From Bathynomus jamesi (taxonomy: Eukaryota > Arthropoda > Malacostraca > Isopoda > Cirolanidae): a DNA stretch of 64,000 nucleotides. Within the stretch, counting starts at the first letter, position 1, and each line of letters opens with the position of its first letter. The notes below the pieces were generated by a model. It saw nothing but the letters and a program-made list of their open reading frames with translations. It was not told the origin of the DNA and made no database searches. Of the stretch, positions 22,643 through 33,129 are shown in pieces. The DNA is taken from NCBI GenBank assembly GCA_023014485.1, contig JAJOZX010002357.1:147001-211000 (forward strand), in the 5' to 3' direction. The position numbers were made by a program, and so were the translations under genes.

Positions 22643-22695
<53 letters not shown>
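22614..22695. repeat. (TA)n/(CT)n/(TA)n microsatellites
   Basis: TA, then a (CT)n run at 22643-22668, then TA. Confidence 0.95.
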
Positions 22696-22698
<3 letters not shown>

Positions 22699-22785
22699 AA
22701 TAACATGCATGAGCATGTTATTCTGTCTATCCAGAGAAATTTGAATGAAATGCTGCCATTACCTCGAGTGCGGAAGGGTTAACAT

Positions 22786-22875
22786 CAGTGATGTAGGACT
22801 CGAGACCGTCCTGAAGACCTTTTTTTTCTAGTCTCAGTCTCGGTCTCGGCCATGGGGGTCTCGACTACATCGTTG
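22786..22875. mobile_element. very short TIR element with CTCGGT words
   Basis: About 90 bp. The left end is CAGTGATGTAGGACTCGAGA; the right end is the complement of CAACGATGTAGTCGAGACC. Inside is TCTCAGTCTCGGTCTCGG. The CAGTGATGTAG start resembles the 10552 hAT end, so this may be a minimal hAT derivative. Confidence 0.5.
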
Positions 22876-23031
22876 GTTGACATCATAAAACACCTCTGAG
22901 CGCTAAAGCGTTGCGTTTCCTCCGTCATTTAATATACGACAGGTGTTAACTTTTATTCCCTCATATGTGATGGTTGTGCTCGTCCCTCCTACTCAGGAGG
23001 TCCCAGGTTCGAATTTTGTTTGATGGGGACA

Positions 23032-23039
23032 CACACACA

Positions 23040-23129
<90 letters not shown>
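23032..23129. repeat. (CA)n/(TA)n microsatellite
   Basis: CA with one CGCG break, then about 28 TA units up to the mariner end. Confidence 0.97.
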
Positions 23130-23132
<3 letters not shown>

Positions 23133-24036
23133 GGCGTCCCAAAAAAATGTATACACACTTTAACAGCTGATAGCTCAATTGATGTTTCTTTCTTTCCAAG
23201 TTAAACCCATTAGAATTAATAATGGCAGTCAGACTAAGCTTTGAACAAAGGAAATTCATTCTAAAATGCTACTGGAAGTGTGAAAACGCAGTTGAAGTGC
23301 AAAGACAGTTTAGGAGGGAGTTTCAAACAGATCCACCAACGCGACTTACCATCACTCGAATTAGAGATAAGTTTGAAGCCGATGGAACTGTTCAGAATGT
23401 CCACAAGAAGCGTTCCGGAAGACCACGGACATCGACAAGCCCCACAAAGCAAGAAAGAGTACTGGAAACGTATCACCAAAGTCCAAGAAAATCTGTGCGG
23501 CAAGCGAGTCGTGAGGTAGGAATTTCAGAATCGTCTGTCCAACGCATTTTGAAGCGCTGTCAATGGAAAAGTTACATTCCAAGATTAGTCCATGCTATTA
23601 ATGAAGATGATCCGGACCGAAGAGTGGAGTATTGCGAGTGGTACTTGGCACGATGTGGATGTGGATTGGACGAAGGGGTTTCGTAGAATACCCTCCGCGT
23701 TCACCAGACCTCACACCACTAGACTTTTTTTTATGGGGATACTTAAAAGACAAAGTCTACGCTATAAAACCTGCAACAGTCGCTGAATTGAGAGCAGCCA
23801 TTGAACGAGAATGCACACAAATACCAAACGAAATGTTTCGTGATGTTTGCGATTCCATTGCTTCGCGTTATCAGCAGTGCCTGGACCAGAACGGACGTCA
23901 GTTTGAAAACAGGCGTTGACAAAACAATTAAATAATGTCTGTAGATTCTATTACATTTTGAAAAATGAAATGTATTTTAATAAACACTGCCTTTATAATT
24001 ATTTAAAGTGTGTATACATTTTTTTGGGACGCCCTG
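23130..24036 (+). mobile_element. DD41D-type Tc1/mariner element with catalytic core deleted
   Basis: The terminal repeats CAGGGCGTCCCAAAAAAATG match at both ends and sit in TA. From ATG 23222 the frame encodes an intact DNA-binding half of about 140 codons ([40 protein letters not shown]). At about 23650 it jumps, one frame off, to the far end of the catalytic domain (PPRSPDLTPLDFFLWGYLKD, then a normal tail to about 23920). The stretch with the first two aspartates is missing. The element cannot cut DNA, but the first half could still bind its ends. Confidence 0.87.
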
Positions 24037-24085
24037 TATATATATATATATATGCAAATAACTGCAATGACCGCGCAGTATATAA

Positions 24086-24258
24086 ATGAATAGAAACGAC
24101 ATAAGTATTAAGGAACGTTTCTGCACACGAGGAGGAGAGATAACGAAATAATGAAAAATGAGGCGAACCGCCAGGCGGTTCGCCTCATTTTTCATTATTT
24201 CGTTATCTCTCCTCCTCGTGTGCAGAAACGTTCCTTAATACTTATGTCGTTTCTATTC

Positions 24259-24260
<2 letters not shown>
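24086..24260. repeat. perfect 175-bp palindrome made of two SINE tails
   Basis: Arms of 87 bp (24086-24172 and 24174-24260) are perfect reverse complements around a single central base at 24173. The arms carry the SINE body (CCTCATTTTTCATTATTTCG) seen at 12500-12620, about 70 percent alike by eye. (TA)n flanks both sides. Confidence 0.9.

Positions 24261-24309
<49 letters not shown>
24261..24309. repeat. (TA)n microsatellite
   Basis: TA with one GTATAT break between the palindrome and the MITE. Confidence 0.95.
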
Positions 24310-24312
<3 letters not shown>

Positions 24313-24314
<2 letters not shown>

Positions 24315-24806
24315 CGTAAATTGTGGCCTATAAGCCGAACCGGCGTATTAGCCGACTTTAAATTTTCCAGACATAAATTCTGATTTAGGCATATACCTGC
24401 CACCATAAGACGACCCCCTCCCCACAACACTGAACAAACCAACATTAAGGCTACACCACTTTCAGCAAACTTTACCGAAAGTACCAGTAATTAAACAAAA
24501 AATGAACCTACACCTACTATTTCGCCTATTATTTATAACAGAACCTTATATAGTTTGCAAAAAAAATGGTAAATGATTAATAGCAGTAACAAATACTATA
24601 AGCAGGTACCATAGTAGTATTTATGAGTATTAAAAATCCGAGTTGCAACTCAGTAACGTGTGATATAGGCCTAAGCTTCAAGTCTGACGAAAGTGGCGCA
24701 GCCTTATTTTTGTGTTTGTCATTTTTATACCCGCCACATTAGCCGACCCTTAATTTTGGAATCAAAATATTAAGCTCCAAAAGTCGGCTTATAGGCCGCA
24801 ATTTAC

Positions 24807-24810
<4 letters not shown>
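24313..24810. mobile_element. MITE with TACCGTAAATTG ends
   Basis: About 500 bp. The left end (ACCGTAAATTGTGGCCTATA) and the complement of the right end (ACCGTAAATTGCGGCCTATA) match for more than 25 bp. It is TA-bordered and noncoding. Such ends are common in pogo/Tigger-like and other Tc1/mariner MITEs; the class is inferred. Confidence 0.8.
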
Positions 24811-24866
<56 letters not shown>

Positions 24867-24867
24867 T
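24811..24867. repeat. (TA)n/(GA)n microsatellite
   Basis: TA then GA, followed by an A-rich run. Confidence 0.95.
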
Positions 24868-25380
24868 AGCAAAAAAAAAAAAAAGTTACTTCAAAGTGAA
24901 AGAAATGATAATGGAAGCATATTTTATACGAACGGTGTCTCAAGATTTTAATTCCATTGACTGTGAAACCTTGAAGGTTTGTCGCTTGAAGAGTTTGGAC
25001 TAAGTGCCGTAAAAGTTTTATCGTGGAATAATGAAGCCGAAACTTTACAGGGAGAAATCGCGAGTGAGAGTTAGATTCTTTATTTTCTTTAGTGAATGTA
25101 ATGGTAGAGTAATTATATAGAATAAAATAAGGTAAAAGTTAGCTCAGATGTGAACGACATACGAGTCTGAAAAGTTAAAAGTGTATCGTTAACTTACCTT
25201 CGATACAACAGTTAAAAATTTAGAGAGTAATGAATGACGTTGACATAAACAATAATAATGATGCTCCGAGTTAGTTAGTCGTCTTCGTTATGCCGAAGGT
25301 AACGACGTGACGGAGGGAGACCTACTGTATATATTATTTACGTGAGATCCGAATCACGGGCTGCCGCTACATCATAGTCT
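24868..25380. other. unassigned sequence
   Basis: No gene, repeat or RNA signal recognised. Confidence 0.5.
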
Positions 25381-25690
25381 AACCTAACCTAACCTAATTT
25401 AACTGATTACTTCCCATTCAATGTTATTCTAATTCTCAATTTCGGTCCGAAATTGAGAATGTACAAGTGAGAAATCTGCCTTTCAAAAACAGAGTTTCTT
25501 CATTTGAGAAACAATGTCATTTCCATTCGCATTAGTGGTAAAGACGCTTTTTAAAAGACAATGGCTAACATTTCCTAACGAAACTTAACCTAACCTAACT
25601 TAACTTAACCAAACAACCTAACCTAACTTAACTTAACCAAACTTAACCTAACCAACCTTAATCTAACCTAACTTAACCTAACTTATCTGG
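25381..25690. repeat. degenerate CCTAA (arthropod telomere-type) tracts
   Basis: 25381-25396 has three exact CCTAA units, and 25585-25690 has about twenty CCTAA or CTTAA units mixed with ACC variants. TTAGG (CCTAA on this strand) is the ancestral arthropod telomere repeat. The array is too degenerate and short for a chromosome end, so it is at most an old interstitial copy. Similar but shorter tracts are at 27161-27215 and 36595-36607. Confidence 0.55.
25432..25460. repeat. 29-bp perfect palindrome
   Basis: ATTCTCAATTTCGG and its complement around one central T. Confidence 0.8.
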
Positions 25691-25759
25691 ATCAAAGCTG
25701 AAAAACCGTTGATGAGAATGAGAAAAGAACAAAATGGGAATAGACCCATTTAATAATTG

Positions 25760-26061
25760 CTTCAGTTGAAATTCTCACTCTGGGATTCCCCCCTGTTGGG
25801 CGTGAAATGAAATAGGAACGACACTGAGTGGTATGATATCAATTTAACTAACCTAACATGAATTAAATCGCCCTCCATAACGTCGAACCTTTCCACCTTA
25901 TACGCGTGTTTAGCGTTCTCTGATATCGACTTCGTGCGATTCAACTTTATTTTTCTATTCTTCAATATCTTTAAAGCCATCGTTCCTTGTAATAACATAG
26001 AAAAGCGTTGGTAAAAGTAGGCCCCAGAGGAGATCCAGTCGCTTCTTCTTTTAGCTGCCAA
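25760..26061 (-). pseudogene. Penelope-like reverse transcriptase fragment
   Basis: The minus strand at about 25990-26050 encodes GSPLGPTFTNAFLCYYKERW, the conserved GSPLGP.xAN block of Penelope-like reverse transcriptases. Downstream (to about 25770) the frame is open but poorly recognisable. Upstream it runs into (TA)n at 26114. It is a short dead fragment close to the CCTAA tracts. Confidence 0.65.
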
Positions 26062-26108
26062 TATATATACAGTATGTGAATTTTTTTTTTACATAAATAT
26101 GGAATAAT

Positions 26109-26113
<5 letters not shown>

Positions 26114-26183
<70 letters not shown>
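26114..26183. repeat. (TA)n microsatellite
   Basis: About 34 uninterrupted TA units. Confidence 0.97.
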
Positions 26184-26186
<3 letters not shown>

Positions 26187-26709
26187 TGATGGGACGATGC
26201 ATCGCAATCGCAATCGCAATCGCGATACAATCGCACATTTTTTACAATCGCAATCGCAATTGCAATCGCATTTAATGAGTGCGATTGTTGCGATTGTGAA
26301 CAAAAGATTTAAATCTCTACAAAAGTTGCTATGAAAGCTGCTCTTTCATGCGTACTTAAAGGAAAGTTTAGCTAACAACAATACGGAATAATAAATAAAT
26401 AATAAATAAGTCAAAAACAGAAATGAAAACGGGTTGCGAATTAGTTGCAAACAGAATAAAAAATTGGTTTAATAATAACAATAAGTACACCTCTTTATTT
26501 GCTCTATGTAAAATTGGAATGTTAAAAAATCAAACTAACCCTATGGCAGGTAACGCGTTTAGGTATATTTAAAGCATAAATGAGCGTTATGTGAGGCTAA
26601 AGCTAAAACATCGCAATCGCAATCGCAATCGCGCGATTTTCAAATTCTGACAATCGCAATCGCAATCGCAACAGCGATTGTATGAAATATGACAATCGTC
26701 CCATCACTA
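26184..26709. mobile_element. TIR element with AATCGC subterminal repeats
   Basis: The ends TAGTGATGGGACGAT and their complement are at both sides, each followed by tandem ATCGCA/CAATCG units (26200-26290 and 26610-26700). The interior is AT-rich and noncoding. The TAGTGATG start is shared with the hAT at 10552, but the repeat word differs. Confidence 0.8.
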
Positions 26710-26731
26710 ATATATATATATATATATATAT

Positions 26732-27660
26732 AAAATTGAATTATATGAAGATTTTTATGCGTTTCTTTATAGGAAAATTACTTGTATTTATAGCTTTAAA
26801 CAGCATTAAAATTTCGCTTTAAGAATAAGATTTAGAAGGAATTTCTTTCTGATGTTAATTTGATTACGTTAATATTTTTTTTAACTTTTTGCGAGTGGAA
26901 TATAGAAATATAACCTCACTCATTTCATTTATAACTAATTAATGTTTTATTCAATTATTTATTAAGTTAATTGCTAATTAAGTATTCGAAATTTAAATGC
27001 TTTGTTTAATTACGTTATTAGTTATTTGAGGTCTTAAATGCTCAATTCAATTAATTAATAAGTAATTATTTAAGTGAAATATTTCATATTTAATTTAAAT
27101 GATAAATATTACGAGTTTTATTACTGGATTGTATTTCAGTTGCGGTTACAGGAACAAAATCCTAACCTAACCTGGTATAATGTAACCTAACTTAACTTAA
27201 CTGAATCTAACCTGACTTAATTTATATTAACTTTTTTTTTAGTATCGACATTATGCATGTCGACATTGTGCAGATCGACTTTGTTCCGTTACCCGTTTCA
27301 TTTATGTACCATAACTGAACTAAACTTTATAGATTACTGTTAATTATGAATACGATATTTGCAGTTCTAACAATGTATGGACGCGGAAAAAAGTTCGACG
27401 AAAAATATTCAAAGCACCAAAAAAATTATTGATAATTTTTTTAAATATTATTTTTTCAGCAAAAACAAAAATTTGTAAACAATATCACTTGACAATTTTG
27501 TCGGTAATTTCTTTTTTTTATTTGTACAATTAGTCATATATTTGTACCATTAGAGCCTGTAAGATGAAGGCGGTGTCTTATTGATTAGTATTATTATGAC
27601 CACATAAAATACATTGAAAGTTTACTCCTAAAAATAATATAAAAAATTCACTTAATGTAA
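26732..27660. other. unassigned AT-rich sequence
   Basis: Very AT-rich. A short CCTAA-rich stretch lies at 27161-27215; nothing else is recognised. Confidence 0.4.
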
Positions 27661-28439
27661 AATAGCTTTTCGACGGCTCTTTTGAAGAGAAATAGGACAG
27701 ATCTTGACAAAGAGGCAGTGAGTTTTGTGCCAAGTCATGGTAAAGATTTATCCCAGATGGGGGAAAGTTTTTTATCACCGACGAATATTAAGTGGCTCCC
27801 ATATGTGTTCAGGAGGGTTATGTCGGGTTTTAGATTCCCACGGAAAAACTGCTCTCTTTTTAACTCTTCTTTTGAGTGCTCGTTTCGGAGTGACAGATGG
27901 ACCAGTCATGTTGAGGTTGTAGTATTTATATGTATTTAACCACAAACACCCTTCACAATGGGGGAAGATGATTTACACTTAGAAAATGGTGTGCCATTTT
28001 TAACTAAAATGTGTTAGAAATATTGAAAGGAAAAATTTATGTTTTTGTACTAAGTAATTTTGGTACTTTCTTTGGTGTATTTTAACTTTAAAACATTACT
28101 TTCTCTGTTCCCAAAACTTTTAGAAAGTCATATTATACAAAGACCTAAATATGACAATTCTAAAAGCTTTTAGTTATTTGGTTTTCACTATAACCAGTCT
28201 GGTTTGCCTTATTAGTCAAGCAGCCATGACTGAATGGTAATATATTACGAGCATCATGTGTACGATATTTTTTTAGGTACTCAGTATTGTTCTCGAGAAG
28301 CTCTGCTGTTGTCTTCACACGCAGGTATACAGTATACAAAATGAGATAAAGATGCATTTCAAAAATAGAAAATCAAATAAAAGGACTTCTTCGTATATTA
28401 ATATTAAGGAAAATAATCCGTTCTAATAACTAAAGCATG
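27661..28439. other. unassigned; weak open frames near 27.7-27.9 kb
   Basis: Both strands stay open for 60-80 codons around 27682-27939. I recognise no family and see no start context, splice sites or domain, so I make no gene call. Confidence 0.3.
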
Positions 28440-28971
28440 AAAAAAAACCACATTTAAAAAAAATATTGAAGGCAAGATGTTTCCGTCCTAAATTGTAGGA
28501 CCATCGTCAGGTTATTGCGGAATGAAGACTGAGAAAATGACTGAAGCTATGGCATAAATTCATATGAAAGCTTCCTTTGGTTTCACTCGCAAGACAACCC
28601 TAATTCCTACGCTCGGGAAATATCCACGCCACAAACGTGATAAAGTCTGTTTTTGTCCGACCTGGCTAGATATTGAAATTCGGTATGCTTATACATAACG
28701 TAAGAGCCTATAACTCTCCATTTATTGTTACGGCTGGAATTAGATAATAGCTTAGCGTCATCCAGATTAATTCTATGACTGGTATTACTGACACTATGAG
28801 AAACTGAGGAACCCATCTGTCCATGTCTGACTGTCCGTTCTGTTCTCTAGCTACTGTTGTTTCGTGGAATTTGGTGACCCTCATCGTGTTCTCATCTTTA
28901 TTTATTAAAGCACCATTTACATATTTTTTTTCAGAATTGACGTATTTGGATATACTTAAAAATAAGGTCAA
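28440..28971 (-). pseudogene. Penelope-like element 3' end with hammerhead-like core
   Basis: Read from 28971 leftward, minus-strand frames carry a degenerate C-terminal tail that resembles the end of GIY-YIG Penelope proteins (HRINLDDAKLLSNSSRNNKW near 28720-28780). About 100 bp further on, at 28474-28504, is CTGACGA, a six-base-pair stem with loop CAATT, and GAAA, the arrangement of a hammerhead ribozyme core. Penelope elements are known to carry such ribozymes. A cleavage-site strand is not evident. Confidence 0.5.
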
Positions 28972-29283
28972 TATTACTCTCCTTCCTTACCATACTTTTC
29001 TTATCTGTTAATTCCGAACTGAACAAAATGATAACGGAAATGTTTTTCAACGCTTGTCAATCGGAAAATTAATTCGACCAAAAATTCTCTTCAGCAATTT
29101 TTAAAGTTTCCTAAAATATGAATAATCAAATTAGCGTCGAGTAATTTTTATATGACTGCTCATTTGCTGTAAAGAGAGAAGTACAGGTTCTAATTGTTTT
29201 CAGAAATGAACTCGAAGCTATACACTTGATTTTATGCTTTGATCTTTGGTTACTGAAAAATTGTAAACAACTCCGTGTTTACG

Positions 29284-29294
29284 ATATATATCTA

Positions 29295-29341
<47 letters not shown>
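29284..29341. repeat. (TA)n microsatellite
   Basis: Left border of the small hairpin. Confidence 0.95.
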
Positions 29342-29346
<5 letters not shown>

Positions 29347-29416
29347 AAAATAACCACGAGAGAGGGAAAAAGGAAACACTCTGTTTCCTTTTTCCTTCGT
29401 GGTTATTTTTATCATA
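29342..29416. repeat. 74-bp hairpin-forming inverted repeat
   Basis: Arms ATGAAAATAACCACGA and GGAAAAAGGAAAC pair with the right half around a five-base centre; one side has a small GAGAG bulge. (TA)n is on the left. Confidence 0.8.
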
Positions 29417-29448
29417 AATATTATTCCGTGTTACTTTCGTGAAATAAT

Positions 29449-29453
<5 letters not shown>

Positions 29454-29484
<31 letters not shown>

Positions 29485-29620
29485 GAGTATATGATACACA
29501 CAGACCGTGCATGGAACAAGAAACTCTCCTTGGAAAATTAAATCCACTATAGTCCGAATAAGTACAGTAATGGTAATGACAAACACTATAGTTTTTTCGG
29601 AGCAAGTTTTGGTCCCCCTG
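29454..29620. repeat. (TA)n and partial copy of the 9757-10476 inverted-repeat family
   Basis: After (TA)n, 29495-29595 repeats the outer end of the 9757 arm (ACACAGACCGTGCATGGAAC, then CCACTATAGTCCGAATAAGT) with about 90 percent identity by eye. The second arm is missing. Confidence 0.75.
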
Positions 29621-29753
29621 TAGTGCCTAGTGTAGTTTACGTTCCCCTACATTATCCTAGTGTAGTTTGCGTTACCCAACTTTGTCCGCGTATACCTAAT
29701 CAAATAATATATATAATAATATATTATATATATATAATATATATACATTTAAA

Positions 29754-29993
29754 CTGCAAACACGCAGTATAATTAACGTAAAGAACGACGCTTGTATAGG
29801 AGAATATTCCGCGCAAGATGAGAGCGAGAGAACGAAACAAATGAAAAAATGAGGTAACCACCCGGGAATCGAACCCGGCAATCGGAAGATCCCGGGTTCG
29901 ATTCCCGGGTGGTTACCTCATTTTTTCATTTGTTTCGTTCTCTCGCTCTCATCTTGCGCGGGATATTCTCCTATACAAGCGTCGTTCTTTACG
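29754..29993. repeat. tRNA-SINE head-to-head palindrome
   Basis: Arms 29777-29876 and 29894-29993 (100 bp each, one mismatch seen) are inverted copies of the SINE at 12440-12628, joined at the tRNA T-arm. Each arm has CCCGGGTTCGATTCCCGGG-type box B followed by GGTTACCTCATTTTTTCATT. The spacer (17 bp) is a leftover of the tRNA anticodon-arm region. (TA)n flanks both ends. Confidence 0.9.
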
Positions 29994-29994
29994 A

Positions 29995-30034
<40 letters not shown>
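29995..30034. repeat. (TA)n microsatellite
   Basis: Right border of the SINE palindrome. Confidence 0.95.
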
Positions 30035-30040
<6 letters not shown>

Positions 30041-30185
30041 TGTGTAAATGAGTAAAAATACACTCATAAATGTATTACAATAATTAAGCATGTGCTGAGG
30101 GTACTTGGCATGGTGTACTTACTTATAATTTACTCATAATTTCAAAAAATGCATAAAAATATCAAACCTATGATTTTATTTCGTT

Positions 30186-30231
30186 GGGGTGGGGCTGAAG
30201 CCCCGTATCCCCTCTCTGTCTACGTCCCTGT
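30186..30231. mobile_element. lone hAT-type terminus
   Basis: The complement reads CAGGGACGTAGACAGAGAGG, a common form of hAT end, stopping at (TA)n. No matching left end is visible nearby. Confidence 0.45.
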
Positions 30232-30242
30232 ATAATATATAT

Positions 30243-30276
<34 letters not shown>

Positions 30277-30489
30277 AAATTCAAAAAGACAATGAATAAT
30301 GTCATCGGATGCAGGATTCAGGGAACTCTAGAACATTAAAATTACGATATCTAGAAAAATAATGGGAATTATCTAGAGGAGCTTTCACAGTAGTAAAGCA
30401 CACATCATATTATTTCTGTAGCCACCCGAAGAGGATGCCAGTGAGCATCAAAACTGTTGTGGAAATAAACTCTGTCTATTAGAGTGGGT

Positions 30490-31110
30490 TTTTATTATCA
30501 TAGTATGGAAGAGTTCACTCCTACCAATAATCGAATATTGGTTAGTATTCACAAGCCCATACAGAAGATGCGCCATTGTAAACATAAAAGCCATACAAAG
30601 GGCTTTTACGTCCAGGACAGAACAAATGAAAAATAAACACTACTGTCCATGAGAGTAAATCCTTGAAACTCTGCTCCTCAGAAAAAAGATTTGAGCAATA
30701 TACAGTAATATACAGTTGGAAGATACTTTAGAATGAAATAAAAAGACATTGTAATAATAGAATAGGTAGATTCTGTGCTATCCCATCTGCGGTGGGACAG
30801 GAAGCCACGAAAACGAAGATGAAAAATACTTTCAGAACACGAGGCCCAAAATCCTTTAACGCTGAAACAATTGAGGAACCCGTAACACGCCAATCCAGCT
30901 ACCATTAAATATTAACTCGACAGGTTCCTGAGTAAAGTCCGTGACTAGCCATGTGTAGCTGGCTATGGAGGCAGGATGGAAGTAGAAGGCAACTATCTCC
31001 ATGAAATCTCCCAAATGAGGTCGTATGCTTAAGAGGGGTGAAACACAGGTCGACCCTCGAGGTTGATGTGGCTATTAAGCTCCTTCGTAACAGGTCATAT
31101 GACCGAGGTG
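30490..31110 (+). pseudogene. CR1-like LINE C-terminal remnant
   Basis: Broken + frames read PIIEYWLVFTSPYRR, AIQRAF, FRTRGPKSFNAETI and, after an interruption at 30905, the tail that aligns with 57769-57960 (LTRQVPE, then AGYGG). The order and wording match the C-terminus of the LINE at 14707-17250. Many stops; dead. Confidence 0.7.
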
Positions 31111-31159
31111 ACCTACGGCTTTAAGTAGGGTTTGAGCCACGGGGCGCTGTTTAATCTGA

Positions 31160-31256
31160 ACGCAGAGGACGTTCTCCCATCCAAATACTCTCCAGACCCA
31201 ATGTCGCTTAACTTCACTGATCGACGGGAAGCGGTACGGCAATCCTTGAATAGCTG
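31160..31256 (-). pseudogene. 5S rRNA-derived sequence
   Basis: The minus strand from about 31250 reads CGATCAGTGAAGTTAAGCGA, then TTGGGTCTGG, then TATTTGGATGGGAGAAC. This is the central and 3' part of 5S rRNA, including the internal control regions (AAGTTAAGC and GGATGGGAGA). The 5' end and the closing stem are diverged or absent, so it is a pseudogene or the head of a 5S-derived SINE. Confidence 0.7.
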
Positions 31257-31482
31257 TCCAAAACCAACATAAGAAAATAATATATATGAAAATTAAATGA
31301 AAATGAAAAGGGTAATTGGCAGACTATAGTCTATATGACAAATATTATTAATACAATGACAGTTCACATATTAAGGATAAAAATATATACACAATTGATT
31401 AGAAATAATACTGTAATGTCGAAGTTAAGTGGAGCTTCAGACAGACGTTTTCGTACCAGGAATTCCATAGCTTAGGGCCCCA

Positions 31483-31653
31483 GGGGTTCCCAAACTTTTA
31501 CACCAAGGACCCCTAAATATTAATATAGTTAATATAGTTATAGTTAATATAGTTAATATAGTTAATGTTACTATTTTTCCAAAAGCTTAGAGACCCCCTG
31601 GAAGCTTCCTACAGACCCCTGGGGGTCTGTACAGACCACTTTGGGAATCCATG
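31483..31653. mobile_element. hAT MITE inserted in the LINE 3' region
   Basis: 171 bp from CAGGGGTTCCCAAACTTTT to the complement of CATGGATTCCCAAAGTGG, with an imperfect duplication (GCTTAGG-GCC) around it. The sister LINE at 56400-56440 has the same flanks without this segment, a natural empty site. Inside are five copies of TAGTTAATA. Confidence 0.85.
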
Positions 31654-32627
31654 GCTTAGGCCTTAGAGGATAAATGGCAGGACTCATGGATAGCTTGGAT
31701 AATCGGGTTGGTTGATTTTTTAATTCTTTGCATTAGACTGTATTGAGCACGTCTTGTTACCTCCGGGAAGCTCGGGACATTGTGGGTAGCAAACATTTGT
31801 GAAACAGATCATCTCGGGGGGGTAATTTATGTAAGAGTCTAAAAGACCTGTTGTACATCAAATTTAGGGTCCTGCTAGAACATTTCTTATAATTTACCCA
31901 GAGTTGCTGTCCGTATATATTACTGCAGAAAGTACGAAAGAAAGTTTCTTTAGCTTCACTTGTACAGAATCGAAAGTTCCTTATAGTCATATTCGCTTTA
32001 GGACACAGGCTTCGAGATTGTTTTCTTATATCCGAATCATCATCATTCAAGGAGCTGGTAATAGTTTGACCCAAATACTTAAACTCTTGTACTTCCTCAA
32101 TTACTTCACCATTCATTTTAAACCTTATATCAGCTGGCTGATTACAGCTTTTAGGATGAAACTGCATAACCTTAGTTTTTGTAACATTAAAAAGAATATC
32201 ATGTTTCTGCGAATACACTTCGCAGATTTATGGTAGCCGATCCAGACCTTTAACAGAGGGACTTATTAACACCATATCATCGGCATAAACTAAGTTATTT
32301 TTCTTTGTGTTATCTATACAACATCCCAGTATTGCCTCATTAAGTGAAGCAATTAATCCGTCAATATACACATTAAACAGCATTGGGAAGAGCAAAGAGC
32401 CTTGTCTCACCCCACAAGAGCAGCCAAAACACTCGGATAGTACATTGCCCCACCTAACGGTGAAAGATTGGTGGGAATACCAAAATTTCAATACATTTAA
32501 TATGTACATGGGAACCTTCCTGTCTTCTAGTTTTTCAAATAAAATATTGTGGTTCACCCTATCATATGCCTTACTTATATCTAGGAAACAGCTATAAATA
32601 GTTGAATTACTGTCAATGTATTTAGAT

Positions 32628-32975
32628 GGGGCAGGGACAATTCGACGTGGCCGACTCGATGCGACCCAACTCGATGTGGCTGACTCGATGTCAGGACAAC
32701 TCGATGTCAAGCCAAGTCGATGCCAGGCCAAGTCGATTTCATTTTCTTTATATATTTAATGTGGGTTAACTGAATGCCCGGTTAGGTCAACTGTACGCCC
32801 TTGACGATTGGTTAGGTTAAGTTGTGATATTTTCGTTAAAACTAACGAAAATATCCCTTAGGGATATCACATCGAGTTGTCCTGACATCGAGTCGGCCAT
32901 CGAGTTGGGTCGCATCGAGTCGGCCACATCGAGTTGGGTCGCATCGAGTCGGCCACATCGAATCGTACCCAACCC
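32628..32975. mobile_element. foldback element with CATCGAGT subterminal repeats and 8-bp target duplication
   Basis: A 348-bp insertion flanked by ATTTAGAT (32620-32627 and 32976-32983). Both ends carry tandem CATCGAGTTG/CATCGAGTCG units in opposite orientation. The centre (32755-32860) is related to the centre of the 8872-9703 element (GGTTAGGTCAACTGTACGCC). It splits the LINE reverse transcriptase; without it the two halves are in the same frame. There is no coding sequence. Confidence 0.9.
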
Positions 32976-33129
32976 ATTTAGATATTGTTTCTTTAAGTAC
33001 ATAGATACACAGGTCAGTTGAGTGGGACCTTTTAAAACCAAACTGATTAGGAGATGTCCATAGGAAATCATTTAATCGGAGTAACAAGAGTTTTTCTAGT
33101 AGTTTCTAGTATATTCTAGTATATATATA

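Larger units (their letters stand above)
31280..33110 (-). pseudogene. LINE reverse transcriptase with two nested insertions
   Basis: Minus-strand order: QFGFKRSHSTDLCIYVLK (about 33040), insertion 32628-32975, then YIDSNSTIYSCFLDISKAYD, GVRQGSLLFPMLFNVYIDGL, the catalytic box NNLVYADDMVLISPSVKG (about 32250-32300), and, after a frameshift at about 32225, KYLGQTITSSL and RTFCSNIYGQQLW down to about 31757, then a 3' UTR. The catalytic residues are kept. Known LINE families place this near the Jockey/CR1/RTE-like endonuclease LINEs; I cannot settle the clade. A second copy lies at 55660-57190, and a tail-only fragment at 1871-2388. Confidence 0.85.

Noticed and set aside
22965..23020. tRNA-like sequence with GGTTCGAATTT
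   Set aside because: Only the box B word is convincing; box A and stems fail, and no second copy confirms a SINE.
27682..27939. Open frame of 85 codons
   Set aside because: Both strands are open, with no motif, splice site or start context, so chance cannot be excluded.
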